Assembly: GCA_934446455.1 (NCBI GenBank)
Contig: CAKSEE010000003.1
Coordinates: forward strand, 26,632-90,631
Length of the DNA: 64,000 nucleotides
DNA from: an uncultured Oscillospiraceae bacterium
GTDB lineage: Bacteria > Bacillota > Clostridia > Oscillospirales > Ruminococcaceae
Direction of reading: 5' to 3'
The position numbers and the translations under genes were made by a program. Below are positions 6,233-14,368 of this stretch, in pieces (position 1 is the stretch's first letter; every line of letters begins with the position of its first letter). The notes under the pieces are model-generated. The model was not told where the DNA came from. It saw only the letters and a list, made by a program, of their open reading frames with translations, and ran no database searches.

Positions 6233-7807
6233 ATGGATATCAACACTATACTTAAAAAGGAGCGGGGAGAAACCCCCGAAACACGCGCGGACAGAAGCAT
6301 TTGCGCGCAGGAGGTCATCTTTGACGGCGCTGCGGAACAGGGCGTTGAGCTTGACCATGTCCTGCCCGATTACTTTCCCGAGATATTCCGCATTCTTAAA
6401 TGCACGATAACGCCCTCGATAAGCTCTGAGAGCGTGTCCCCCGAGGGGAAGCTCACGCTCGACGGCGCGGCGGCTGTCAAGGTGCTTTACCTTGCAGAAG
6501 GCAGCAATGCGGTGTACTGCATAGACCAGCGCTACACCTTTTCAAAAACCGTGGACCTCGGGCGGCGCGGCGCGGAGGCTCACCTTACCGTAACGCCGCG
6601 CGCGGATTACTGCAACTGCCGCGCCACCAGTCCCCGCCGTATCGACGTGAGGGGCGCGCTTACGATAAGAATAAAGGCGACCGCGCCCGTTGAGTGCGTG
6701 CTGCCCGAAATGCCGCAGGGAATGCAGGTGCGCACAAGGCAGGTCGCCTGCTGCGGCAGAACACTCTGCGCCGAAAAGCAGCTTACCGTGCGCGAGGAGA
6801 TAGACACGGGCGCGGCGGGAATAGGCTTTATCATATGGAGCAGCGCCCCCGTTAAGGTGACGGACCTGCGCGTTATCGCGGACAAGGCGGTGCTTAAGGG
6901 CGTTGTTACGGTAAGCGCGCTTTACGCCCTGTGCCCCGCGGACGGCGGCGGCTGCACCGAAACCGAGAAGATGACCGCGGATATCCCCGTGAGCGCCATT
7001 CTCGACATTGACGGCATAACCGACAGGCACGCCGCTTTCCCCGAGCTTTCGATGATGAGCTGCGAGCTTTCGCCGAGCGAGAACAACGGGCTTATTTCCT
7101 GCGAGCTGCTGATAAAGTGCCGCGTGAGCGCCGTTATGGAGCAGACCGCCGAAATACCCACAGACGCGTATTCCACCGAATATGAAAGCGAGTTTACCTG
7201 CGCGCCCGTAAAGCTGAGCGCAGACCCGCGCTCCCTCTCACGCCAGCTGACGCTCAGGGCGACGCTCGGCGCGGAAAACGGCGAAATGCAGACCGTATGG
7301 GACTGCCGCAGCGAGCTTTCAAACCTTGTATGCCGCCCCAAGGACGCCGACACGCTCACGCTTTCGGGGCAGCTTATGTGCCGCGCGGCGGGCAGAAGCG
7401 CCGAGGGCGTGCCCGTTTTCACCGAAAAGCAGGAGGCGTTCGAGCAGGAGATACCCGCAGCCCGCGTAAGCGACAGCACCGCCGCAGACTTCTGCGCGCA
7501 GATAACCGACACGGGCTTTTCCATAAGGACGGACGGCGCGCTTGACATAACCGTGCAAGCGGAGGTGAACGGCTGGCTTCGCGAGCAGACGAGCGTTGAC
7601 GCGATAAACGCCGTTTCCCTGCACGAGGATAAGCCCAAGCCCCGCAGCGACGAATACGCGCTGCGCGTTTACTACACGCAGGGCGGCGAGGATTGCTGGA
7701 CGGTAGCCAAGCGCTTCAACACCACCGCGGACGCCGTTATGCGCGAAAACGACGTTGAAAACGAGCAGGCAGCGCTTTCGGGCATGATATTCATTCCCAC
7801 CATGTAA
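6233..7807 (+). CDS. sipL: SipL-like SPOCS/LysM spore-coat protein
   Basis: This 524-residue protein contains DUF3794/SPOCS modules: an N-terminal one with VELDHVLPDYFPEIFRILK and the repeated beta-rich blocks that follow. It ends in a LysM-like domain (about 475-524: LRVYYTQGGEDCWTVAKRFN, with a terminal MIFIPTM). In Clostridioides difficile SipL binds SpoIVA through its LysM domain and helps coat encasement of the forespore. Here it lies 12 bp upstream of spoIVA, which supports that partnership. The start at 6233 follows AAGGAGGAAAAT; the frame stays open further upstream but without a ribosome site. No signal peptide is present, consistent with a mother-cell cytosolic protein. Confidence 0.85.
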   Translation: MDINTILKKERGETPETRADRSICAQEVIFDGAAEQGVELDHVLPDYFPEIFRILKCTITPSISSESVSPEGKLTLDGAAAVKVLYLAEGSNAVYCIDQRYTFSKTVDLGRRGAEAHLTVTPRADYCNCRATSPRRIDVRGALTIRIKATAPVECVLPEMPQGMQVRTRQVACCGRTLCAEKQLTVREEIDTGAAGIGFIIWSSAPVKVTDLRVIADKAVLKGVVTVSALYALCPADGGGCTETEKMTADIPVSAILDIDGITDRHAAFPELSMMSCELSPSENNGLISCELLIKCRVSAVMEQTAEIPTDAYSTEYESEFTCAPVKLSADPRSLSRQLTLRATLGAENGEMQTVWDCRSELSNLVCRPKDADTLTLSGQLMCRAAGRSAEGVPVFTEKQEAFEQEIPAARVSDSTAADFCAQITDTGFSIRTDGALDITVQAEVNGWLREQTSVDAINAVSLHEDKPKPRSDEYALRVYYTQGGEDCWTVAKRFNTTADAVMRENDVENEQAALSGMIFIPTM

Positions 7808-7819
7808 AGGAGAAAAAGC

Positions 7820-9295
7820 ATGAACAACAACATTTATTCCGACATCGCAAAGCGCACGGGCGGGAACATCTACCTTGGCGTGGTTGGACCTGTGCGCTCC
7901 GGCAAATCGACCTTTATCAGCAGGCTTATGAACACCCTCGTGCTGCCCAATATCCCCGACGAATACCGCCGCAGCCGCGCAAACGACGAGCTGCCGCAGT
8001 CCTCTGCGGGCAAAACCATTATGACCACCGAGCCGAAATTCGTCCCCGAGGAGGCGGTAACCGTAGAGCTTGACGACGGCGTTAAAATGAACGTGCGCCT
8101 TATCGACTGCGTGGGCTATATCGTCCCGGGCGCTATAGGATACATAGAAAACGACGCTCCGCGCATGGTAATGACCCCGTGGTTCGACGAGGAGATACCC
8201 TTTAACATGGCGGCTGAGATAGGCACGCGCAAGGTGATAACGGATCATTCCACCGTTGGCATAGTTGTAACAACCGACGGCAGCATTACGGACATTCCGC
8301 GCGAGGAGTACGCCGAGGCCGAGGAGCGCATAATCAACGAGCTTAACGAGATAAACAAGCCGTTCGTGGTGCTGCTTAACTGCCAGCAGCCCGAGTCCGC
8401 CCGGTCGAGGGCGCTCGCCGCACAGATGGCGGAGAAGTACGGCGCGTCGGTTATCCCCGTAAACTGCCTTGACCTTGACGAGGAGAAGATACGCGAGATA
8501 CTGGGCGAGCTGCTGCTTAAATTCCCCGTGTGCGAGGTAAGGGTGCGTATGCCCAAATGGATAACCGCACTTGACAGGGAGCACTGGCTGAGAAAGGAGG
8601 TTTTTGAGTGCGTTAAGGCTGCGGCAGCGGACATTCACGGCATAAACGACATAAAGACCGCCGCAGAAAGAATTGCCGGGTGCGAGTATGTAACGCGCGC
8701 GCAGACCGAATCGCTCGACCTTGGCACGGGCACGGGCGTGCTTGACATAGCGCTTAAAAGCGAGCTGTTCTATAAAATACTGGGCGAGGCCACGGGGCTG
8801 GAGCTTGCGGACGAAAGCGACCTTATGCCCTGCATGATAGAGCTTGCGCAGATAAAGCGCAAATACGAGCGCGTGCGCGGCGCCCTCGAGGAGGTAGAGG
8901 CTACGGGCTACGGAATAGTCCTGCCGACGATGGAGGAGCTTACGCTTGAAGAACCCGAGATAATCAAGCAGGGCGGCAAGTACGGCGTGCGCCTTAAGGC
9001 GAGCGCGCCATCTATCCACATGATGTCCGCGGACATCACCACCGAGATAAACCCGATAGTCGGCAGCGAAAAGCAGTCTGAGGAGCTTATTTCCTACCTG
9101 CTTACGGACTTTGAGGAAAACCCCACGAAGATATGGGAGAGCAACATCTTCGGCAAGTCGCTGTCCGACCTTGTGAACGAGGGACTGCACAACAAGCTTT
9201 ACCGTATGCCGCAGGACGCGCGCATGAAGCTTCAGGAAACCATTCAGCGCATAATCAACGACGGCTGCGGCGGGCTTATCTGCATAATCCTGTAA
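7820..9295 (+). CDS. spoIVA: Stage IV sporulation ATPase SpoIVA
   Basis: This 491-residue protein is the coat basement ATPase that polymerises on the forespore surface. The N-terminal GTPase-like domain has the P-loop GPVRSGKSTF at about residues 23-32, and LIDCVGY serves as the G3 region. The middle and C-terminal regions follow the family to the characteristic hydrophobic end CGGLICIIL. Length equals the Bacillus protein (about 492). AGGAGAAAAAG precedes the ATG. It forms a two-gene operon with the SipL-like gene and is followed by a strong terminator. Confidence 0.97.
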   Translation: MNNNIYSDIAKRTGGNIYLGVVGPVRSGKSTFISRLMNTLVLPNIPDEYRRSRANDELPQSSAGKTIMTTEPKFVPEEAVTVELDDGVKMNVRLIDCVGYIVPGAIGYIENDAPRMVMTPWFDEEIPFNMAAEIGTRKVITDHSTVGIVVTTDGSITDIPREEYAEAEERIINELNEINKPFVVLLNCQQPESARSRALAAQMAEKYGASVIPVNCLDLDEEKIREILGELLLKFPVCEVRVRMPKWITALDREHWLRKEVFECVKAAAADIHGINDIKTAAERIAGCEYVTRAQTESLDLGTGTGVLDIALKSELFYKILGEATGLELADESDLMPCMIELAQIKRKYERVRGALEEVEATGYGIVLPTMEELTLEEPEIIKQGGKYGVRLKASAPSIHMMSADITTEINPIVGSEKQSEELISYLLTDFEENPTKIWESNIFGKSLSDLVNEGLHNKLYRMPQDARMKLQETIQRIINDGCGGLICIIL

Positions 9296-9328
9296 CGGCG
9301 GACAAAGTATTCTTTTTGACAAGCAGTA

Positions 9329-9370
9329 CCGCCCTCTCGGACTATTGCCCGAGAGGGCGGATTTTATTTT
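9329..9370 (+). terminator. Strong terminator after spoIVA
   Basis: A 12-bp GC-rich stem, CCGCCCTCTCGG paired with its complement, has a 7-nt loop and is followed by ATTTTATTTTATT on the plus strand. Confidence 0.92.
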
Positions 9371-9386
9371 ATTGCGTCAGCAATGA

Positions 9387-9566
9387 TTACTGGTTGTTCT
9401 GCTCGTAAGCCTCAACCATCTTCTTTACCATCATGCCGCCGATAGAGCCTGCCTGTCTGGAAGTGAGGTCGCCGTTGTATCCGTTGCTCAGGGTTACGCC
9501 TACTTCGTTGGCTGCCTGCTGCTTAATGTTCTCGAGAGATGCCTTAGTCTGCTTGTTAGATGACAT
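9387..9566 (-). CDS. Alpha/beta-type small acid-soluble spore protein
   Basis: This 59-residue protein coats and protects spore DNA. It has the SASP signature: an N-terminal segment ending ANEVGV, which carries the germination-protease site (E-V-G), then SNGYNGDLTSRQAGSIGGMM and KKMVEAYEQ. The ATG at 9566 follows AAGGAG; longer in-frame starts are not family-like. It is convergent with spoIVA. I did not find a clear sigma-G promoter in the 130 bp upstream. Confidence 0.95.
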   Translation of the reverse strand: MSSNKQTKASLENIKQQAANEVGVTLSNGYNGDLTSRQAGSIGGMMVKKMVEAYEQNNQ

Positions 9567-9700
9567 AATCGTATTCTCCTTAGAAAAAATATTTCTGCAA
9601 AGGTGCATTTTATCCGCTGCGGTTTTTTCTCCGCGTTTCCTTTGCTCTAATATTATTTTCTCGGAGCAAAAAAATATTAAAGGTAATGTTTCGCAAAAAA

Positions 9701-10087
9701 TCAAGCATTATTTTCAGCAGCGCAGCCGCCGCAGATTCCCGCAAGCGTAAGCGTTACGCGCGTGAGAGTGTGACCGTCCCCTGCGGCTGCGGCGCGCACC
9801 TCGCCCTCAAGCCCGTCAAGCTCGATATCGAAAACGCGCCCGCATTTTTCGCACACCATGTGGTAGTGCGCGTCCGTGCGCCCGTCGAAGCGGTCGCTGC
9901 CGTCTGCAATGCGAATTTTCATAAGCATGCCAAGCTCGCTCAGCAGATTAAGGTTGCGGTATACCGTGCCAAGGCTGAGATTCGGGTGCTCCGCCTTAAG
10001 CGCGGAATACACCATATCCGCCGTTGGGTGAACGGGGTGCTGCTTCACCTGCTCGTATATCAGCTCACGCTGGTGTGAATACTTCAT
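9701..10087 (-). CDS. perR: Fur-family regulator, PerR-like
   Basis: This 128-residue metalloregulator has the winged helix (HPTADMVYSALK, then SLGTVYRNLNLL) and a metal-binding C-domain. H20, D68, H74, H76 and D87 align with the five Fe/Mn ligands of Bacillus PerR, and the Asp (not Glu) at the last position favours PerR over Fur. C79-x2-C82 and C119-x2-C122 form the structural zinc site. PerR senses peroxide by oxidising its His ligands and derepresses oxidative-stress genes. The N-terminus is short, lacking the usual 15-20 residues before the first helix. It has its own promoter (10123-10151) and a 7-1-7 inverted repeat downstream of the -10, suggesting autoregulation. Confidence 0.85.
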   Translation of the reverse strand: MKYSHQRELIYEQVKQHPVHPTADMVYSALKAEHPNLSLGTVYRNLNLLSELGMLMKIRIADGSDRFDGRTDAHYHMVCEKCGRVFDIELDGLEGEVRAAAAGDGHTLTRVTLTLAGICGGCAAENNA

Positions 10088-10105
10088 GTGCTTCCTCCAT
10101 AAAAT

Positions 10106-10120
10106 CAGTAACTGTTATTG
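10106..10120. promoter_or_regulatory. Candidate 7-1-7 operator for the PerR-like protein
   Basis: CAGTAACTGTTATTG is a 7-1-7 inverted repeat with one mismatch, placed between the -10 hexamer and the start codon. The 7-1-7 geometry is the Fur/PerR box form, although the bases differ from the Bacillus PerR box. Confidence 0.45.
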
Positions 10121-10122
10121 AT

Positions 10123-10151
10123 ATTATAGCACATGAAGGCAGGCTTGTCAA
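10123..10151 (-). promoter_or_regulatory. Sigma-A promoter of the PerR-like gene
   Basis: On the minus strand TTGACA (10151-10146) and TATAAT (10128-10123) are separated by 17 bp. Confidence 0.9.
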
Positions 10152-10168
10152 TAGGATTTTTCTTCCTT

Positions 10169-11425
10169 TTACCTGCAGATTTCAGCAGCGAGCTTTTCAG
10201 CGCGGCTGTATATCTCCTGCGCGTCTATGGTGGCGAATGCGCCGTTCTCGTAGAGTATCCTGCCGTTTACCACGGTCATGCGGACGTTCTGCTTGCTGCC
10301 TGCGTACACGAGATTCTTTGCAATATTGTGAAGCGGCCGCATATTCGGCTGAGAAAGGTCTATCACCGCGAAATCGGCAAGGCTGCCCTCGGAAAGCTCC
10401 GCGCACTCTGTTAGACCCATTGCAAGCGCGCCGCCCCTTGTCGCCATGTCGAGCACCTCCTGCGCGGGACACGCTGCGGCGTTGTTTTCGCTCACCTTTT
10501 GCAGCCCCGTCACAAGGAACATCTCCCTGAACATATCAAGGCAGTTGTTGCTTGCCGCGCCGTCCGTGCCGACAGCGAAGCGCGTTATGCCCGCCCTGCG
10601 CATTCTGCAAAGGGGCGCTATTCCGCTCGCAAGTTTAAGGTTGGACGACGGGTTAGTCACCACCCACAGTCCCCTGTCGCGGATTATCTCCATGTCGCGC
10701 TCGTCAAGCCACACACAGTGAAAGCCGCCTCCGCCGTATTCCAGCATACCAAGGCTCTCGAAAAGCTGCGTGGGCGTCATGCCGTAACGCTCGCGGCAGC
10801 CCTCAACCTCGGCTGAGGTTTCGCTGCTGTGGGTGTAGACGGGCGCCTTGTATTTCTGCGACAGGCGCGCCATGCCCTCGAGCGTTTCGCGCTTTGTGGT
10901 GTATTCCGCGTGGAAGCCGAGTCGGTAGCTTATAAGTTCGTTGAGCGAATTGTATGTGTTGTACTCCTGCTCTATCTCCTCGACAGTACCGCCGTAGTCG
11001 TTTACAGAGCCGCATATAACCGTGCGGAAGCCCGCGTCGATGTTCGCCTTTGCGTATGCGGGCAGCTTGAAATACATATCAAACGACGCGGTTATGCCGC
11101 TCGTGAGGTACTCCATTATGCCAAGCTGCGTAAATACGTATACCGCTTCCTCCGTGAGCTTTGCCTCTCTCGGAAAAACGGCGCTGTTAAGCCATTCTGC
11201 AAGCGGCAGGTCGTCTGCGAACGAGCGCAGGAACGTCATCGCCGTGTGCGTGTGCGCGTTCTTGAACCCCGGGATAATAAGGTCGCCGCCTAAGTCTATC
11301 TCCCTGTCGAAGCCCTGCGCGCCGTCCTCGCCGATATGCGAAATTCGTGCGCCGTCCGTGTGCAGCTCTCCGTTAATTATACCGTTCGGGGTGAGTATTC
11401 TTGCGTTATGGAATCTTAGTTTCAT
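10169..11425 (-). CDS. mtaD: MTA/SAH deaminase-like amidohydrolase
   Basis: This 418-residue amidohydrolase of the ATZ/TRZ class probably deaminates 5'-methylthioadenosine or S-adenosylhomocysteine in the cytosol. Metal ligands are visible as NAHTH (H58, H60), GFHAEYTT, the FHCVWLDERDMEII segment with a catalytic His, and VGTDGAASNN with the metal Asp. The N- and C-terminal beta strands (LIIPGFKN and MTVVNGRILYENG) form the usual composite barrel. It is the last gene of a minus-strand trio after mtnA and a methyltransferase, which points to methylthioadenosine salvage. A ribosome site AAGGAG precedes the ATG at 11425. Confidence 0.85.
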   Translation of the reverse strand: MKLRFHNARILTPNGIINGELHTDGARISHIGEDGAQGFDREIDLGGDLIIPGFKNAHTHTAMTFLRSFADDLPLAEWLNSAVFPREAKLTEEAVYVFTQLGIMEYLTSGITASFDMYFKLPAYAKANIDAGFRTVICGSVNDYGGTVEEIEQEYNTYNSLNELISYRLGFHAEYTTKRETLEGMARLSQKYKAPVYTHSSETSAEVEGCRERYGMTPTQLFESLGMLEYGGGGFHCVWLDERDMEIIRDRGLWVVTNPSSNLKLASGIAPLCRMRRAGITRFAVGTDGAASNNCLDMFREMFLVTGLQKVSENNAAACPAQEVLDMATRGGALAMGLTECAELSEGSLADFAVIDLSQPNMRPLHNIAKNLVYAGSKQNVRMTVVNGRILYENGAFATIDAQEIYSRAEKLAAEICR

Positions 11426-11439
11426 GTAAATCTCCTTTG

Positions 11440-12225
11440 TCAGCGTGCCTTAAGCACCGTTATCGCAGCGAAATGCTTTATCGTAAAACGTTCGGGAACC
11501 AGCTTCTCAAGCAGCGCCATGTGTTCACTGCTGAACCGCTCTGTCATCTCCTCCGACAGCGACGCGCCAATTCCCCGACACGCCTTTATCCTGCCGTTCC
11601 AGCTTTCGCGCGTAAACGGCACGTCAAGGTCGAAAATCTCCTCGCTCTCCATGTTGAAGTACCTGAACCAGCACTCGGGCACGTCAATTTTATGGCGCAC
11701 CTCGCCCTTGCCGCTCCATTGCGGGTTGTACTTAAGCACCAGCCGCTCCGTTGCCGCTGCGGTTTCGTCCTCAAACGGCAGCCACTCCATTGCAAGCGCC
11801 GCAAACCGTCCGCCGTTTTTCAGCAGCGAATGCAGCTTCTGCGAGAGCTTTTCGTGGTCGAAATACCAGAAGCACTGACACGCAAGCGCCGCGTCAAAGC
11901 TTTTTTCGGGGAACGCCAGCTCCTCTGCGGGGCTGCACACAAACTCAATTTCCATGCCGCCCTGCTCTGCAAGCGCCCGCGCCTGCGCTATCTGATTCTG
12001 CGCGATATCCGCGCCCGTAAAGCGAGCGCCCGTGTCGTAAAGCGCGCGCGGCAGAACTCCCGTACCCGTGCCGATGTCAAGCACGCGCGTTCCCTTTTGG
12101 CATAGCCCGAGCGCACTTATCCTGTCGTAAAACTCCTGCGGGTAAATGTCGCGGTATTTTGCGTAGTCCGCCGAGGCCTTGCCCCAGTCGAACGCTCTGC
12201 CGCCGTCTATATGCTCGTTTTTCAT
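11440..12225 (-). CDS. Class I SAM-dependent methyltransferase
   Basis: The 261-residue protein has the Rossmann methyltransferase motif VLDIGTGTGVLPRALYD (motif I), then ARFTGADIA (motif II) and FDAALACQCFWYFDHEKL (motif IV region). The substrate cannot be read from sequence. It lies between mtnA and the MTA/SAH deaminase with gaps of 9 and 14 bp. A methyltransferase would generate SAH, a possible substrate of the deaminase, but the pairing may be only operonic. No signal peptide or membrane segment is seen. Confidence 0.85.
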   Translation of the reverse strand: MKNEHIDGGRAFDWGKASADYAKYRDIYPQEFYDRISALGLCQKGTRVLDIGTGTGVLPRALYDTGARFTGADIAQNQIAQARALAEQGGMEIEFVCSPAEELAFPEKSFDAALACQCFWYFDHEKLSQKLHSLLKNGGRFAALAMEWLPFEDETAAATERLVLKYNPQWSGKGEVRHKIDVPECWFRYFNMESEEIFDLDVPFTRESWNGRIKACRGIGASLSEEMTERFSSEHMALLEKLVPERFTIKHFAAITVLKAR

Positions 12226-12234
12226 TGCGCCTCC

Positions 12235-13278
12235 TCAAAAAAACGCCTTAAGCGACTGCGTGTAGGGATAGCGCGCTATTCCCTTTTCCGTTACTATCGC
12301 GCTCACAAGCTCCGCGTCCGTTACGTCAAACGCGGGGTTATAGCACTTTACGCCCTCGGGCGCGGTGGCCTTTGTGAAATAAAGCGACTTTATCTCGTCC
12401 CCGCCGCGCTCCTCTATAACAATGTCCGCGCCGCTCGCGCACGAAAGGTCTATCGTAGACAGCGGGCAGAACACATAGAGCGGCACGCCGTGGTATTTCG
12501 CGTTCACCGCCACGGAGCGCGTGCCAATCTTGTTCGCGACGTCGCCGTTTGCAGCTACCCTGTCGCACCCCACAAAGCACGCCTGAATGCGCCCCTGCTT
12601 CATCAGCAGCGAAGCCGCGCTGTCGCATATCAGCGTAACGTCAAGCCCTGCGTTGTACAGCTCGAACGACGTAAGCCGCGCGCCCTGCAAAAGCGGCCGC
12701 GTTTCATCGCAGTAAACGTGGAAATTATACCCGCGCTCCGCGCCCAGCAGAAGCGGACCGAGTCCCGTGCCGTACTCGGTCGCGGCAAGCGCGCCCGCGT
12801 TGCAGTGCGTAAGTATACCGTCGCCGCTTTTTACGAGCGTAAGCCCGTTTTCGCTTATTGCGCGGCACACCGCCCTGTCCTCGTCGTATATCGCCGCGCA
12901 CTCGCGCCGCAGCGCTTCAAGTATCGCCTGCCGCTCCTCGGGGGCGTTTTCGGCGCGCCTTATCATGCGGTTTACCGCCCGGCTGAGGTTTACCGCCGTC
13001 GGGCGCGAGGACGCGAGGTACTCGCCCGTTTTGCGAAAGGCGTGCAAAAAGTCCTCCGCGCCCGCAAAGGGCAGAGCCTGCGCGGCAACGTACATTCCAA
13101 AGCCCGCCGCAACGCCTATAGCGGGCGCGCCCCTCACCCTTAGCTTATATATCGCCTCGAAAAGGCTCTCGGACGTTTCAAGTCTGAGATACTTCACCTC
13201 GTTCGGCAAAAGCGTCTGGTCGAGTATTTCAACAGCGCCGCCGTCCTCCGACAGGCGCACGGTAAACAGCTTGTCCAT
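12235..13278 (-). CDS. mtnA: S-methyl-5-thioribose-1-phosphate isomerase
   Basis: This 347-residue enzyme isomerises methylthioribose-1-phosphate to methylthioribulose-1-phosphate in methionine salvage, or the deoxyribose analogue in the DHAP shunt. Family landmarks are KLRVRGAPAIGVAAGFGM near residue 50, THCNAGALA with catalytic Cys159, FVGCDRVAANGDVANKIGT with Asp239, and HGVPLYVFCP. Length matches the family (about 345-355). It is first in the operon and is preceded by AAGGAAC. No methylthioadenosine phosphorylase or downstream aldolase is in the window. Confidence 0.95.
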   Translation of the reverse strand: MDKLFTVRLSEDGGAVEILDQTLLPNEVKYLRLETSESLFEAIYKLRVRGAPAIGVAAGFGMYVAAQALPFAGAEDFLHAFRKTGEYLASSRPTAVNLSRAVNRMIRRAENAPEERQAILEALRRECAAIYDEDRAVCRAISENGLTLVKSGDGILTHCNAGALAATEYGTGLGPLLLGAERGYNFHVYCDETRPLLQGARLTSFELYNAGLDVTLICDSAASLLMKQGRIQACFVGCDRVAANGDVANKIGTRSVAVNAKYHGVPLYVFCPLSTIDLSCASGADIVIEERGGDEIKSLYFTKATAPEGVKCYNPAFDVTDAELVSAIVTEKGIARYPYTQSLKAFF

Positions 13279-13325
13279 GTTGTTCCTTTCCCGCAGGGCG
13301 AAAAGCGCCGTGCAATATTCTCATA

Positions 13326-13375
13326 CAAAAAGCCCGCCCGCGCGGCAGTCATTCCTGCCGGAGCACGGGCAGGCT
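13326..13375 (-). terminator. Terminator of the COG0523 operon
   Basis: On the minus strand an AGCCTGCCCG...CGGGCGGGCT stem with an internal CGGCAG/CTGCCG hairpin is followed by TTTTTG. It separates the GTPase genes from mtnA. Confidence 0.8.
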
Positions 13376-13402
13376 GTGCCTGTCGTTGTGGTATACAGCA
13401 AA

Positions 13403-14350
13403 TCAGTTAAAGTAAACCAGCTCGCTGTCTGCCTTTTCCGTGGGCTTTACGTAATCGGCGGCGATAACGGGACCCTGCCCCTTATACGCAGCCTGCTTCT
13501 CGGATATAACCTTACCGCAGACCTCTACCCAGTCGCCGTCGGCGAACTTTGCGGCGTCGGCGGACTTTACGAGAATGCCCACCACCTGTATATCGTCCGC
13601 GCAGCAGGTCATGGCGCGGCGGGAAATCACAAAGTAGCCCTTGGGGACGTTCGGCGCGCGGAACACCATGCCCCTTACGCGCACGTTCTTTCCCTTGTAG
13701 CGCGGCGCGTTGCTCATGATGTCTATATACCACAGCCCGAAATCGTCGTGCACTATGTCTATCGGGTCTGCCTTGACGTCGAACGGCATTTCGTCGTCGC
13801 CCTGGAAGCCCTGCTCCACCGAGCCGTCCATATACTCGAACATGAAGTCTATCTTGGGGTTGAGCGCCTTTACGCTGCGGCGAATGCGCTTTTTGTCCAC
13901 CTTGCCCTGTTCGCAGCGGTTGAACACGATAACGTCCGCAATCGAGATGTTATCGGACAGCAGCTGGCGCATATTGTTCATGTAAACGTCAAAGCGGGTG
14001 TGGTCTACAAACATGAATATCTGGTAAAATATCCACCCCTTGGGCGCCTGCTTCGCCATGTTGCGCAGGCTCCACATTCCGTTGAACTCCAGCATGATGC
14101 GCGAGGGTCTGTGCTTTTTCACAAGCCCCTCGAGGTTCTCGGGATTGAAGTCCTCCTCGTTCTCCACAAACTCCACAACGGAGTTGGACTCCTTGAGCAC
14201 CTTCTCGTCGTACTCCACCTCGCCGTCCTCGCACGCTATCACAAGGGTCTTTTCGCCCCTGCTGAACTCCTTGTCAGCAAGCGTTTCAAGAATGAACGAG
14301 GTCTTTCCGCTTTCGAGAAAGCCCGTCATCATATAAACAGGTATTTCCAT
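13403..14350 (-). CDS. COG0523-type GTPase fused to a YcgQ/TIGR03943-like domain
   Basis: This 315-residue protein starts with a G3E P-loop (GFLESGKTSF, residues 10-19). It lacks the CxCC metal motif of zinc metallochaperones and has NRCE where NKxD is usual, so nucleotide specificity may be altered. From about residue 200 it changes to a beta-rich OB-like domain with VRGMVFRAPNVPKGYFVISR, then a paired-Cys segment MTCCADDIQVVG and WVEVCGKV. This resembles the C-terminal domain of the YcgQ/DUF1980 (TIGR03943) proteins that work with YcgR-type permeases. It lies 18 bp downstream of the His-rich GTPase. A role in metal delivery is inferred. No membrane segments are visible. Confidence 0.75.
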   Translation of the reverse strand: MEIPVYMMTGFLESGKTSFILETLADKEFSRGEKTLVIACEDGEVEYDEKVLKESNSVVEFVENEEDFNPENLEGLVKKHRPSRIMLEFNGMWSLRNMAKQAPKGWIFYQIFMFVDHTRFDVYMNNMRQLLSDNISIADVIVFNRCEQGKVDKKRIRRSVKALNPKIDFMFEYMDGSVEQGFQGDDEMPFDVKADPIDIVHDDFGLWYIDIMSNAPRYKGKNVRVRGMVFRAPNVPKGYFVISRRAMTCCADDIQVVGILVKSADAAKFADGDWVEVCGKVISEKQAAYKGQGPVIAADYVKPTEKADSELVYFN

Positions 14351-14368
14351 ACCGCTATCTCCTTTCGG

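Noticed and set aside
7319..9322. A 667-codon open frame on the minus strand
   Set aside because: It lies antisense to spoIVA and the sipL end, has Arg/Leu/Val-rich composition without any domain, and results from GC-rich codon bias.
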